The translations under genes and the position numbers were made by a program. Of a stretch of DNA of 64,000 nucleotides, positions 45,887 to 58,393 are shown piece after piece. Origin of the DNA: Escarpia spicata (taxonomy: Eukaryota; Annelida; Polychaeta; Sabellida; Siboglinidae). The stretch is taken from the NCBI GenBank assembly GCA_963995525.1, contig OZ023205.1, positions 65,792,621 through 65,856,620 on the forward strand, written 5' to 3'. The notes beneath the pieces are model-generated. The model worked only from the letters and a program-made list of their open reading frames with translations. It made no database searches and was not told the origin of the DNA. The first letter of the stretch is position 1, and the number at the start of each line of letters is the position of its first letter.

Positions 45887-46800
45887 TCACTCCGATAGTG
45901 GTGGGAATTCAAGAGTATACGGACATGCAGAAGTGGAATATAGTTTTCTTCGATCTTCTTCTTCATATTTTATATGTGTGGTGACCTCTATACAGAGGAA
46001 TGTCCAACAGTACACACATGCGTGGGTCCGATTTAAAAGAAGGTGGATGAATACAATATTTTTGGGGGGATCGAGATCTCTACTGCAACATTGAAGGTTG
46101 TGAGGGTGCTGGCCGAGGACGCTTCGTATGGGATCTTGTTCCACAAACGAATGGCTGAGGGGAAGAATGGATGGACATGTGTGTTTATTCTGGACAGTGG
46201 CCGGAGGAGTTTATTGGGCTGTCCCATTGATACGCGGTTATTTGTTATCGCTGTATGTGCCCTCGGTTGCAAGGCTTGAGGTCCGCAAGGCCACTAATTA
46301 TTTTATACATTGCTTATTTACTTGGGCTTATACTTAGGTTGTTCCTAACTGTAAGATGTGGCCTCGGTGGTCAGATCTCCAGCTTCTCCAGTAAATGTTT
46401 CACGACTTCATGGCAATTAAGGCGGCATTGTAGACGTACAGGTGGCCTCGTTGGAAGTTCTTGGTAGAATCTCCTTGCGGAGAGGCGCTTAACGATTTCG
46501 ATAAAGTTTTTTTTAGATGTTGAACATTGATAGCGATCCCACACGACAGAGGCGTACGTACTCCGACACTTTTTAGATGAAAGCACTTGTTCGGTTTGCC
46601 TTGGCAGCGATGGCGAGTATGTGTTTTCCCAAGTGGAGGTTCCCGGTCAGTTCCACACCTAGATGTTTCTGGGGAATGTTGTGTAGACGCATGCAGGCCC
46701 AAAGCCTCCCGGGTAACAAGTCCTGGTCAAGCTGCTCCACTAGGCGATTCAGAATGATGCTAACAAAGATCTTAGCAGCAACTGAGAAGTGAAATCCCCG
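45887..46800 (-). pseudogene. LINE reverse transcriptase C-terminal remnant
   Basis: Minus strand in several frames: VAAKIFVSIILNRLVEQLDQ, a hydrophobic-ligand-like NLHLGKHI block, then the conserved end FFPSAIRLWNKIPYEASSAS. Many stops and shifts. The end motif is that of Jockey-group LINEs (CR1/L2). Confidence 0.7.
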
Positions 46801-47059
46801 GTGATTATCACATTCAAGGTAATTTCCCTCATGTCGGTGGGATGACTTGGCATCTTAAACTTAACGCATACAAATGCTACTTGAACAGTTACTTTCACTG
46901 ACAAAATAAATGCATTTCCTTTTACTACATTACATTATAATTATAAACCAAAAGGTCATCGCTTCCAAAGATTTCGGCGTCATGATGCAAATTGACTAAT
47001 AATTAGAATTTTACAGGTCGTACTAGTAGTAATATATATCAGGACTGAACACAAGGTAT

Positions 47060-48400
47060 GCTGATATACCCACTCAAGCATTAGCCAGTTCGAAGATGCA
47101 ATGTGGATAACATTCATTGCAAAAGACACATCAAATCTAATTGGATGCATCTACAGAAGTGGAACACCAGAAACAGCAAGAGAAAGAGGCAAGCAACTAT
47201 ATGCAGCTCTCAGGCACAGTTATGCAGAAGTATCGGGAATCATACTTGATCTTGCAGTGGGAGACTTCAACCTTAACAAAATAGTACGGGGTCCTGAACC
47301 ATCTGTCCCAAACACCTACAAGGATGGTTCTGAACCATCTGTCCCACACACCTACAATGATGGTTCTGAACCATCTGTCCCACACACCTACCAGGGTGGT
47401 TCTGAACCAACTGTCCCACACACCTACAAGGATGGTTATGAACCATCTGTCCCACACACCTACAAGAGTGGTTATGAACCATCTGTCCAACACACCTATC
47501 AGGGTGGTTCTGAACCATCTGTCCAACACACCTACCAGTGTGGTTCTGAACCATCTGTCCAACACACCTACCAGGGTGGTTCTGAACCATCTGTCCCACA
47601 CACCTACAGGGGTGATTCTGAACTATCTGTCCCACACACCTACAATGATGGTCCTGAATCATATGTCCCACACACCTACAAGGATGGTCCTGAACCATCT
47701 GTCCCACACACCTACAAGGGTGGTTCTGTTGAACAACAGTTCACTATATCAATTAGGGACACATAATATCTCCAACATGTCCACAAGCCAACAAGATATC
47801 GACAAGGGCAACAACGTACATTGGACGACGTTATCTTCATAACAGAGGAATACACGATAACCAACCTGAACTACGGCCCACATCTGGGAAACAATGACCA
47901 CACCAGCCTCAGCATGTACTTAAACGTATCTGTGACTCAACTACCGAAGAAGCGGGCAATTTACAGTTATGACAAAGCAGACTATGAAAAAAATGAAACA
48001 GATGCTAAACCTAGAGTGGGAAAGAGAACTAGTCGAAATGAGCACACACAGAGCAATGGACAAATTAGAAGAAATCTTAAGATAAGCAGTTGCTGAATGC
48101 GTACCACCCCACACCATTAGTGAAAACACCCGAGCCAAATTAAACTTGTGTGAATGATTCAACCTGCCCTTAGAATAATAAGAAGGAAACGCAGTTCGTG
48201 GATCCAATACCTTAAATCAAAGGAAGGAGAATACTGCCAGGCATACATCAGATGCAGGAACACAGCTCAACATGCTATCAGGAGAACACGTATGCGGCGG
48301 TTTGAACATAAACTAGTATGGGAATGTAGGGCAAACAACAAGGGAATTTGGAAGTACATCAGAAGCAGAACAAACACCTTACTACTTCGAACATATGACC
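47060..48400 (+). pseudogene. LINE endonuclease region carrying an in-frame 36-bp minisatellite
   Basis: IGCIYRSGTPETARERGKQL and VGDFNLNKI are the C-terminal part of the LINE endonuclease domain. The frame then enters twelve 12-residue repeats (47289-47724) and resumes afterwards in broken frames with TLDDVIFITEEYTI, NNDHTSLSMYL (catalytic SDH-type block, here NDH), RKRSSWIQYLKS and NNKGIWKYIRSRT. It belongs to the same element family as the fragments up to 50.9 kb. Confidence 0.8.
47289..47724 (+). repeat. 36-bp minisatellite, 12 copies, open on both strands
   Basis: The unit encodes GSEPSVPHTYKD on the plus strand with variants (PN, QH, YQG, YKS, YND). Because 36 is a multiple of three, the array keeps the LINE frame open. 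On the minus strand it gives tryptophan- and cysteine-containing repeat frames that are artefacts. Confidence 0.95.
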
Positions 48401-50280
48401 GTCTCCCCTGCCCTTGTTCAGGTTGTATTTTTTATGTGGGTTTGAATGCTCGATGTGGATAACATGACACTTATCCGGATGGAATCTCAGTTGCATCCTT
48501 TCTGACCAATATTTAAGTTTTGTTACGTCTTCTTGGAAGGCGTTGGAAGCATTGGCGTCATCTGTGCGAGATGCGTATAGCGTGGTGTCATCTGCAAACA
48601 TGGAGGTCAGATTGTCCTTGTGTCCCAGGATATCGCTGACAAACATTGTGAACACAATATATATTGGTCCGAAATTAAACTGACCCTTGGGAAACTCCGC
48701 TGAGTACACGTCTCCAGTCTGCTTGTACCCCATGTATCGATACCTTCTGTCTCCGGTTGCATAGGGATGCGCTAATCCACCCCAGAGCTTTATCATTGAT
48801 TCCAATACTTTCAACCTGCTTGCTAAGACGCTGGTGTGGGACGGTATCAAATGCCTTTGAGTAATCAAAGCGCCGGCGAAACAGTAGGGGTCCTAAATCT
48901 TTAGAGCATTCACAAAAGAAGACACCAGCAAAGTCCCACATGCCACACCAAAGAACCTGGCACTCACATCATTCGAAGTCACCGAAGAACTGGTTAAGAA
49001 TTAAGTGCCTTCTCCAACTGAAGATTCACAAATCACCAGGCATCTGTGGCATCAGCCCAAGAATCCTGAAAGAGATGGCAGAATAACTATGTGTACCTCT
49101 CAACATAATCTTCAACTCAAGCGTCAACACATCAATCCTACCAAAAGAGTGGAAAGATGCTATCATTTATCCCATCTACAAGAAATCTGGGAAGATAAAT
49201 CTAGTAAACTACAAACCGGTGTTTCTGATCTTGAGATAGTGATTATTAAGCAGCTGATCAAGCACCTGGAATGCCAGCAGAAACATGTCTTCACTACTGG
49301 AAAAAGCCTAAGTACGAATCTGTTGGAAGCACTGAATGTCTGGTCTGAGGCCCATTGACGTAATCTACCTTGATCTAGGTCTATAGTTAACTGTAATTGA
49401 TCAAAGGGGTGTGCGACGCCTTTATACTCAGCCACTTGAAAGGCCATTTGTCGGAGTTCGGTAGTTGTTAACCCGTAGAACCTTTGCTGCATGTCCATTG
49501 CATGGTTGGCGATACTTATCTTCAATGTCGGTGTCTAGGATCTGGCGAAATCTCCCTAGAAGTAGCCGACCTGGCGCTCAAACCTGTAGGGCAGAGCCGA
49601 ATTTGTATGGATAACTTCACATAAGCCTTTTTATAAAGTTTGAAACAACACAGTTATACGGTAATACCACACCATGACAATTGAAATTAAGCTATGTGTT
49701 TTTTATATTTAAATTACTTGTAATATTATTCGAACGCATAAAACATTGACCGAGTTGCAACCCATTTTATTGCAATGGTAATAATTATTGACACCGTCCC
49801 ACACCAGCGTCTTAGCAAGCAGGTTGAAAGTATTGGAATCAATGATAAAGCTCTGGGGTTGATTAACGCATCCCTTTGCAACCGGAGACAGAAGGTATCG
49901 ATACATGGGGTACAAGCAGACTGGAGAAGTGTACTCAGCGGAGTTTCCCAAGGGTCAGTTTAATTTCGGACCAATACTGTTCACAATGTTTGTAAGCGAT
50001 ATCCTGGGACACAAGGACAATCTGACCTCCATGTTTGCAGATGACACCACGCTATACGCATCTCTCACAGATGACGCCAATGCTTCCAACGCTTTCCAAG
50101 AAGACGTAACAAAACTTAAATATTGGTCAGAAAGGATGCAACTAAGATTCCATCCGGATAAGTGTCATGTTCTCCACATCGAGCATTCAAACCCACATAA
50201 TGAATACCACCTGAACAAGGGCAGGGGAGACGGTCATATGTTCGAAGTAGTAACCTCAGAGAAGGACCTCGGAGTATAAC
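48395..50280. pseudogene. LINE reverse transcriptase mosaic with an inverted duplicate
   Basis: 48395-48890 (minus) and 49785-50280 (plus) encode nearly the same reverse transcriptase palm: SIHGVQADWR, LSGVSQGSV, FADDTTLYAS, FHPDKCHV, NKGRGDGHMFEVV. Between them, 48890-49380 (plus) carries the preceding RT part (KSPGICGISPRIL, LPKEWKDAIIYPIYK, FTTGKSLSTNLLEAL). In a normal element the order would be 48890-49380 then 49785-50280, so the 48395-48890 piece is an inverted copy. 49400-49540 is foreign DNA (next entry). Frames are broken by stops. Confidence 0.8.
49400..49540 (-). pseudogene. CENP-B/pogo-type transposase HTH fragment
   Basis: The minus strand reads FYGLTTTELRQMAFQVAEYK followed by HPFDQ. 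The phrase FxGLTxxxLRxxAFxxAE is typical of the helix-turn-helix region of Tigger/jerky-like DDE transposases. Only this piece is present, lodged in the LINE mosaic. Confidence 0.5.
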
Positions 50281-51700
50281 TATTGACCTATAACTCAAGT
50301 TCCCTGACCACACCGAGAATAGTGTCAAGAAGGCCAATCGAGTTCTGGGATGTCTAGCCAGAACATTCTGGCATCTCAACAAGAAGACAGTCCTACTGTT
50401 TTATAAGACAATGATCAGACCACACCTGGAATATGCATCATGTATCTGAAGAAAGACCGAGATCTCATCATCGAGCAATTAAGTTCAGCGGCGAGCAACC
50501 CGACTAGTGCCAGAAACAAAAGGACTACCATACGGTAGCAGACTGGAAGAGTTAAAACTCCCTACACTGAATTACAGAAGACAGAGAACAGACATAATCC
50601 AAATATTCAAAATCATGCATCAACGGGGTGGACTCGATCGCCCAGGACTGTGAATGCGCATTGTGTCCATCAAAGCAGATGTTCTATATTCTCAAAACTA
50701 AGGGCCAATTATATCACAGGTATCGTTTGAGTTGGAAGATAGCTTTCAGACTGTCAAGTAAAAACTCAACAAAACAACACGTATTACACTATGGCTTACA
50801 AAACTACTTTGCTAAATAAATATCATAAAGATAATACAATAAAGTAGACGTGCGAACGAAACGACTAAATAGCGCCAACCATGACAAGGATCAAAATCAG
50901 ACTGAGTGGAGTACCAAACAAAGCCATACATATCATCGATTGCTCCATAGCTCGACACAAAGGTGTTGGATGGTGATGCTATCATCCACATGCCTTACCA
51001 GGCGTAGGTGGACAGTTGCATGGCGATGATACCTAGCACTATAATGTATCATATATGTTCTACATTACATCCCAGTTGGCAACGGTCAGACGGGTATGTA
51101 CTGTATGCTGACATCTTCAAGCAATCAACAAGAGAACACACAATACATAGCGAAACCACTCTGAGGTTGTTTCACTATTTGTTATATTGTGTAATGTTAT
51201 ACGTTTCTGGTGGATAGGTAATCACCAGCACACAAAATCAAATAGCAGTGATCATAGTCCAGAAAGCCACCAACGACCTGTAGTACCGTCAGCCTTGTAT
51301 ACACGACGAGGCGGACATCGGCATGCATATTACTCTATGTAGCACATTATGCTAACCAAGGATTTTCCAAAGTGGCTATCCGACAGTGTATGCAGTTGTG
51401 GTTATTCTGGCGGTATGGCAATTCCTTGCTGTTGAAATATATGAGCTATTTGACGATGAAACCCACTTTTGTCCCATTGCAACCCATGCCATTGCAAACA
51501 ACCTGTGAATTAAATGTGATACATTAATGTGTTGTCATGCCCTCAGTTGGTGTTACAGAGTCTCCAGTTTCCTTGGTCGAGGGAAGAAGTCGGCATGGTT
51601 AGCATGTCGCCACAACCATAAGAAAATAATCGACTCGTGTACTCTAAGTCCGTCATTTATTTTAAGACGTTTACACTGAGCAGGGTTTGCTCAGGCCGGG
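50281..51700 (+). other. Decayed LINE 3' part, then gene-free DNA
   Basis: 50281-50900 continues the LINE in broken frames (RTFWHLNKKTVLL then MIRPHLEYASC, the end of the thumb region). 50900-51700 shows no gene, RNA or repeat that I can support. Confidence 0.55.
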
Positions 51701-54700
51701 ATCTGGTACTACTTGGAATACCCCATCAACAAAACATGCATTGCATCAACAGGTGAAGAGCGCTGCTTATCAATTAGGTTATGTGAGGTCACAAGCTCTT
51801 GGGCCAAATCCTTCCAGTACTCGTCTAGTTCGTCTCTCCACCGTCTCGCCGGTCTTCCTCTAGATCGTTTCCCTTCATAATGTCTCCAGGTTGTGATGTG
51901 TGATGTCCATACGTTATTTCGTAGTCTGCTAGTGTGCCCTACCCAGGTCCACTTCTGTCTTCTGATTTGTTTTATCACGTCTATGACCTTTGTCTTCTGT
52001 CTTATCCATATGTTTTTATTCCTCTCCCAATATGTGATGTTTAATATACTTCTTTCCATCTTTGTTTGTGCGGCTGCTAGCTTGTTATTTGCCTGGATGG
52101 TGAGTGCCCATGTTTCCGTGCCGTATGTCATCGTTGGAAGTACGCATGAGTTGTAGATTTGGCACTTCAAGCAGGTTCCAAAGTTACCCTTGAAGATGTC
52201 GCTATGTTTGAATGCGTTGTCCAGCGCTGGCCGGCGGTGATTCTTTTTTGAATCTCCTTGTCTTGTTTTTTGTCTCTGATGCTGTGTCGCTGTCGCAGGT
52301 AGACGTAGCTTTCAACGTTTTCTATCTGCGTAGTGTTGATATATATTGGTGTGTTATTTTTTACCATCATTTTTATCTTCGAAATGTTCATCTTCATGTG
52401 TTATTGTGTGGCGCCTCTATGTGGCTGCACCAAAACAAGCTCGTGGATATTTTACATTTTTACCTGTTTTTAACCGTGGAACAGCAGTGCAATTTTAGAG
52501 TTGTTTTTATGAATGTCTCAGGTCGAAGGTGGACTGCGCCATTTTAACAAGTACTTAATGACATTTTAGCATTTTTGTATGTATATGCAATTCGTACCAG
52601 TATAGTGAACTGCACCTGTGTCACAACATTGTAGCCGATTGACCAGGCGTGACGACAACAAGAACAATGCACTGCCACAGCATGATCACATACAATAGAC
52701 TGGATCTACTGCGAATTGGACGTTCTATTGTTACTGGATGCTACCTTTCAATAGATGCTTGTGTGGCACCACTACGACAACTAGAACGCGTGAACAATCG
52801 GCGAACTCGCACGGGGTGTAGGGCAGGGAGGTCAAAGCAAAGACCCATTCCTGTACTGATTACTCATCGCTTCCCATCATCGGTCATCGTGAGATGTGAA
52901 ACCTACACATCGAATTTGATTCGACTCGACAGTGTATGTGACAAACCATCTGTACGCCAAGTGTGTTTCTGCTTGTTGGATGCCAGATCGGTGTGTGACA
53001 CGAAGCAAGCGGGGAAAGCGACCGTGATATATGACCTCATTGAGGACAATGATCTAGACATACTCGCCATCACAGAGACGTGGTTGAGTGCTGATGACTC
53101 CGTCTCTACTGGTTGCATCACACCTGCTGGTTACCAACTAAGACATGTCCCGAGAACGTACGACACCGGTGGTGGTGTTGCAGTCGTCTACAAGTCTGGC
53201 TTCACAACGCGACATCTCGATATGCCGAAATCAAATACATTTGAATCGATGTGTCTACAACTCAGCAGTGACACTCAGTCTGTTCGTCTTCTTGTCGTCT
53301 ATCGCCCCCCGCCAAACTCCAAGAATGGCTTTACAACTGCGGAATTTCTCCTAGAATTTGGTGATATGTTGGACACCATGTCGATGTATACGTCAAACAT
53401 GCTGATCGCAGGTGTTTTTAACTTCCACATGGACAATACATCAGACAATGACACTAAGCTCTTTCAAAATATTCTAAATGCAGCAGATCTTACTCAGCAC
53501 GTGGAAGTCCCGACGCATGTTGCTGGACATACCATCGACCTGCTTATAACGCGTTCATCTGATACGTTTCTGAACAATATACGAACAGACATCCTACACA
53601 TGTCAGACCACTCGGCAATTCATTGCACACTACAACTCGTGAAACCACCAAACGTCCGGGTAACGACGACGAGTCGAAATTATCGACAGATCAATACCAC
53701 TGCGATATGTGATGAAATCCGTTCGTTGCTACTGTCAAATCATCTGTCTGATGACATGAACCATGCTGTTGACATGTACAATGAAACCATTGCGGCTATC
53801 ATTGACAAGCAAGCACCGTTAAAGAACCGCACAGTGATTGCACGACCACACACGCCGTGGTATAATTATGGCATACGATCGCAAAAATGTGTTAGACTGT
53901 TATAGGACTACATTATCAGCATGATAGTAATACGCGTAGTAATACATGTACCAAGAGTGATAAGGTCACGCACTCTGGTAGCGTCATGAACTAAGCCGAC
54001 GTACGTGCAATTCTAGTACTCATTAAATATACACTATATAAGTATCATCATGGAGCCTGTTGTCATTACGAACATATTTCACTGGAAAGAACATGGAGAA
54101 AATTTGGACTGGAGTCTGACAGGCTTGCCTACTGCCTCCAGCGCCAGCTCGTCACTTCGTCTGTGCACCGTGCAAAAATTGAATACCACACGAATCAAAT
54201 TGCGTATGCATCTGGTGATCAGAAGCAGCTGTTCAAGATTGTTGCCAAGCTCCTACACACTGATAATGGCACACCACTACCGGCATGTGACTCGTCTGAC
54301 ACACTGGCAATGCGGTTCTCGGATTTCTTCTCAGAAAAGATCTCGAAAATTCGGTCTGAACTGAATCAGAATGTCATCATTGTAAATGTATCTGCTGAGG
54401 ATGCACCGCAGACGTGTCTGCTGACTGCATTTGACCCAGCCACTGAGGTTGAAATTGGAATGTTGTTGAAGTCATCGCCAGTGAAATCTTGTGAACTTGA
54501 TCCCATTCCGACATGGCTTCTTAGAGACTGTGCGCACGATGTTGTACCTGTGCTCATGACAAATGTTAACCTGTCTCTGAGAACGGGGGTAATGCCTTCA
54601 CATTTGAAGGAAGCGCATATCAGGCCAGTACTCAAGAAACCGAGTCTAGACAAAATTGTCTTGAATAACTACCGACCCGTGTCAAATCTACCCTATCTAT

Positions 54701-56480
54701 CGAAGCCAATAGAACGTGTCGTTGCTGCGAGATTGTCAGCTCACATGTCAGAGCACGATCTCTGTGAGCCCTATCAATCAGCGTACAAGCCGAATCACAG
54801 CGTTGAGACGGCCCTTGTCTGTGTGCTGAATCACATCCTGCACGCAATGGACAATCAGAATGTTGCCATCATGGTTCTCCTTGATCTATCGGCTGCGTTT
54901 GACACCGTCGACCATGAAGTGGTGTTGCATAGACTCTCACATGATATCGGAGTGGTCCAAGATACACTGGACTGGTTTAAGTCATACCTGAGAGACAGAG
55001 TCCAGTCTGTCCACATTCATGGTGCTACATCGCCTGCACGTCCTCTGGTATAAGGGTACCACAAGGCTCCGTGCTGGGTCCTCAGCTGTTCTCCATCTAT
55101 GTAGCACCAGTTGCTAAGATTATTCGCAAGTACAATTTGATGTGTAATTTCTACGCGGATGATACTCAAATCTATATTCCAGTGAAACCCCACCAAGAGA
55201 ACATTCCTGCGGCTGTCGTCCGTATTGAAGAATGTGTAGCGGAGATCAAGACGTGGATGATGACACACTTTTTAAAGTTGAATGACTCAAAGACAGAAGT
55301 CATCGTGTTCGGCTCTGCGCAACAACTAAAAAAAATTGAGCTGCGCACACTATGCATCGGAGACTGTTTAGTCACTGTAACTCAGAATGTACGGAATCTT
55401 GGTGTACGGTTCGATGCCGAGATGAAGATGGAGACGCACTTGACTGCTGTCTGTAAATCTGCAATTTTCCATCTCCGAAATATTGCAAGTATAAGACGTT
55501 ATCTAACACCTGCAGCGACAGAACAAGTCATACATGCGTTTGTTACCAGTAGACTTGACGTTGGCAATGCATTACTCCACCGACTGCCTGTGAAACAACT
55601 AGAACGGTTGCAGAGAGTACAGAACTGGGCGGCCCGCCTTTTCGACGGCGCCAGTTAGAGTAGAGTATAAGATACTTCTACTCACGCACCGAGCACTGAC
55701 TGGCTGGGCACCACAGTATATCACCAAATGTTTGAACAGACGTCAGCCAACTCGATTGTTGCGCTCCTGTGAACACAGTCATTTATGTGTACCACGTGCA
55801 ACGCGTCGCTGGGGTAATAGATCATTTTGCGTGGCAGCCCCAACACTATGGAACTTGCTGCCACAAAAGCTGACTGCAACAACAATGACACACACTGATT
55901 TTAAATCAAACATTAAGACTTACCTGTTTCCCCGAACATTCTGTACGGCGCTGTGAGCAACGATTGTTGGAACGGCGCAATATAAATGTCACGATTTGAT
56001 TTGATCTTCAGTCCTTGTTTGTCACTGTCATCAGCTAGCTCCTGCAGCTTTTAAAAAAAAGTTTTTGTGGTGTAGTAGCGCATATGAGTATGTCGTCGGC
56101 GAAGCGAAAATGGCTGAGATAACTCCGTCTATCCTCAAGTCTCCGGTTTCCCTGGTCAGTCTTCGGAATATGCTTTCGAGTGTTGCCGTAGACAGCTTGG
56201 GCGATATGGTGTCACCCTGTCGTACTCCTCTGTTGATCTTGTTGCTCTTTTTGTGTAGGTGGACTGTCACCGAGCTGTTGGTGTAGATGTATTCCAGGAG
56301 TTCGATGTACATGTCTTCTATCTCCCCTGTTCTTGAAGGGAGGTCAGTAACGCTTTGAGTTTGCTCCGATCGAAAGCCTTCTCGTAGTCAACCAAAGCGA
56401 TACAGAGCGGGGTATTATATTCTCGGCACTTCTCTTTCAGTTGGTTTACGACGTGTATGTGGTCTGTCGTTGAGTACCTG
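51660..56480 (-). pseudogene. RTE-like LINE fragment, split in two by a younger LINE
   Basis: The minus-strand part 56480-56011 reads ALVDYEKAFDRSKL, VRQGDTISPKL, a damaged FADD region and LQELADDSDKQGLKI. The part 52386-51700 continues in register: NISKIKMMV, YVYLRQRHSI, YNSCVLPTMTYGTETWAL, RRQKWTWVGHTSRLR and KRSRGRPARRWRDEL. The tail and RRxxWTWVGH motif mark an RTE/craniofacial-protein-like LINE. Stops and frameshifts are present. Confidence 0.85.
52397..56000 (+). mobile_element. Near full-length CR1/L2-like LINE with target-site duplication
   Basis: 3.6 kb. Endonuclease ORF (52649-53905): LLDARSVCDTKQAG, AITETWLSAD, VVYRPPPNS, LIAGVFNFHMD (the usual catalytic Asp of GDFN is Val) and MSDHSAIH. 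Reverse transcriptase (54163-55053 and 55071-55658): SCELDPIPTWLL, NNYRPVSNLPYL, LLDLSAAFDTVDH, GVPQGSVLGPQL, FYADDTQIY, then the C-terminus VAAPTLWNLLP to 55956. Frame breaks at about 53903, 55051 and 55655. The 3' end is TATAAATGTCACGATTTGATT. Flanks TTCATCTTCA (52387-52396) and TTGATCTTCA (56001-56010) are a 10-bp duplication with one mismatch. Confidence 0.9.
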
Positions 56481-56805
56481 CTTCTAAATCATGCTTGCTC
56501 TCGTGGTTGGTTTTCGTCAAGTGTCTTCTTTGGCCTATTCGTTAGTATCTTTGTGAGTAATGTGTATGCTAATTTGATAACAGACATATCGGTCGGCATG
56601 TTGTTCTTTAAGTTTTTCTTATTTTCCTTCTTGGAGATATATATCAACATCTTTTACTGTTCTATGTATAATGGTAATGTTTTAATAAGCCAGCATTGCT
56701 ATCCAGGTTGATATTGTGTGGTTTTATATTCTTATTGTTCCTATTATTTTTATTGTTTGACCTTTATACGTATTTGTTCATATGTTGTTATCTGTCGTGT
56801 TACCC

Positions 56806-57600
56806 TTAGCCAAAAAAAACTATAGATTTTCTATAGAAAACTACAGGATTTTTGCGCAGTTTTCTATAGAAAACTACAGGAATTTTTTTTATAGAAAACT
56901 ACAGGATTTTTGCGCAGTTTTCTATAGAAAACTAAAGGAAATTTTCTATAGAAAACTACAGGATTTTTGCGTAGTTTCCTATAGAACATTTTCTATAGAA
57001 AACTACAGGAATTTTTTTTATAGAAAACTACAGGATTTTTGCGCAGTTTTCTATAGAAAACTAAAGGAAATTTTCTATAGAAAACTACAGGATTTTTGCG
57101 TAGTTTCCTATAGAAAATTTTCTATAGAAAACTGCAGAATTTTTGCGCAGTTTTCTATAGAAAAATACAGGATTTTTGCGTAGTTTCCTATAGAAAACTA
57201 CAGGATTTTTGCGCAGTTTTCTATAGAAAACTATAGAATTTTTGCGCAGTTTCCTATAGAAAACTACAGGATTTTTGCGCAGTTTTCTATAGAAAACTAC
57301 AGGATTTTTGCAGTTTTCTATAGAAAACCACAGGATTTTTGCAGTTTTCCATAGAAAACTATAGGAAATTTTCTATAGAAAACTACACGATTTTTGCAGT
57401 TTTCTATAGAAAACTATAGGATATTTTCTATAGAAAACCACAGGATTTTTGTGGTTTTCTACAGAAAAATACATGACATTTTATAGTTTTTTTTACAGAA
57501 TATTCTATAGAAATTTGTCTATAGAAAATATCCTATAGTATTTTCTATGGAATATTTCCTATAGGCTATTTCCTGTAGGATACATCCTGTAGAAAATATT
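56806..57600. repeat. 33-bp CTATAG-rich tandem array
   Basis: About 20 units built on TTTTCTATAGAAAACTACAG plus GATTTTTGCGCAG, shortening to 24-30 bp at the right side, then degenerating into TCCTATAG and TTCTATAG words up to about 57600. It starts at CCCTTAGCCAAAAA, the same end as the element at 33537-33803. The 133-codon frame (FYRKLQDFCA repeats) is translated repeat. Confidence 0.9.
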
Positions 57601-58101
57601 CTGTATGACATACTCATTAACAGAGGTGCACGTTAATCTTCAAATATTTGTATTATATTATATATTCAAATACATTAATCATACAGGCAATCTACAGTAA
57701 TATCCAAGCATATTGAATGACCAAATAAAACAAATACAAAATAAAGTCTATTGAGCTAGCATACATGCATGTACATAAATGCAAGCAATGCTAATAATGA
57801 CACAAATCATTTATCAAATCCTTATGTATACATTATAATACAATATGAACAATTAAGTATATGATAAATACAACAAATAGACTACTGAGCATACATGTCA
57901 AGAAATTAATCCTTAAATATTTGTGAACAGTAATGAGGCATTATCTGAAATAGCACAGATTACATGTCACAATGACATTCACAACAGGGATAGCAAGAAA
58001 AATATTGTTGGAAACATAAAATATATTACTGCTAAAATACACATCAATCAACACCCATGTAGGAAACAAATTAAATATTGTAATACTTGTTTTACTTACA
58101 T
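57601..58101. other. AT-rich DNA, no feature seen
   Basis: Only short frames without motifs; many AATACA and ATACATGCATG words. Confidence 0.5.
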
Positions 58102-58372
58102 AGGCATTGGAACCTGCCGGGGGGCTTAGTCCCTAATATTTGTTGATTAGGAGATTAGCTCCCCAACATTTAGGAAGGGGTTGCAGTTTGTGGTGTATGG
58201 GGGCTGGAGATAGGATTACCCCTAAATATTGCGGAATGGGGGTGCTTATTTAGGTTTTCAGAGTGCCTTGGGGTGTTTTTTTTCAGCGAGCCTCAAGGGG
58301 GTGCAGATCGAGATGTCTGGAGAACCTCAAGGTGGTTTTTTTTGGAACGCCCCCTTCCCTGTTCCAATGCCA
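58102..58372. mobile_element. MITE-like element with 13-20 bp inverted ends
   Basis: Left end GGCATTGGAACCTGCCGG, right end CCCTGTTCCAATGCC. The interior is rich in G runs and CCTCAAGGGGGTGCAG-type words. About 270 bp, no coding capacity. Confidence 0.6.
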
Positions 58373-58393
58373 GTGACTTGATATACACTGTAC

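Noticed and set aside
47197..47707. Minus-strand Trp/Cys repeat ORFs
   Set aside because: Shadow of the 36-bp minisatellite in the LINE.
56782..57183. 133-codon ORF of FYRKLQDF repeats
   Set aside because: A 33-bp tandem repeat gives a trivially open frame.
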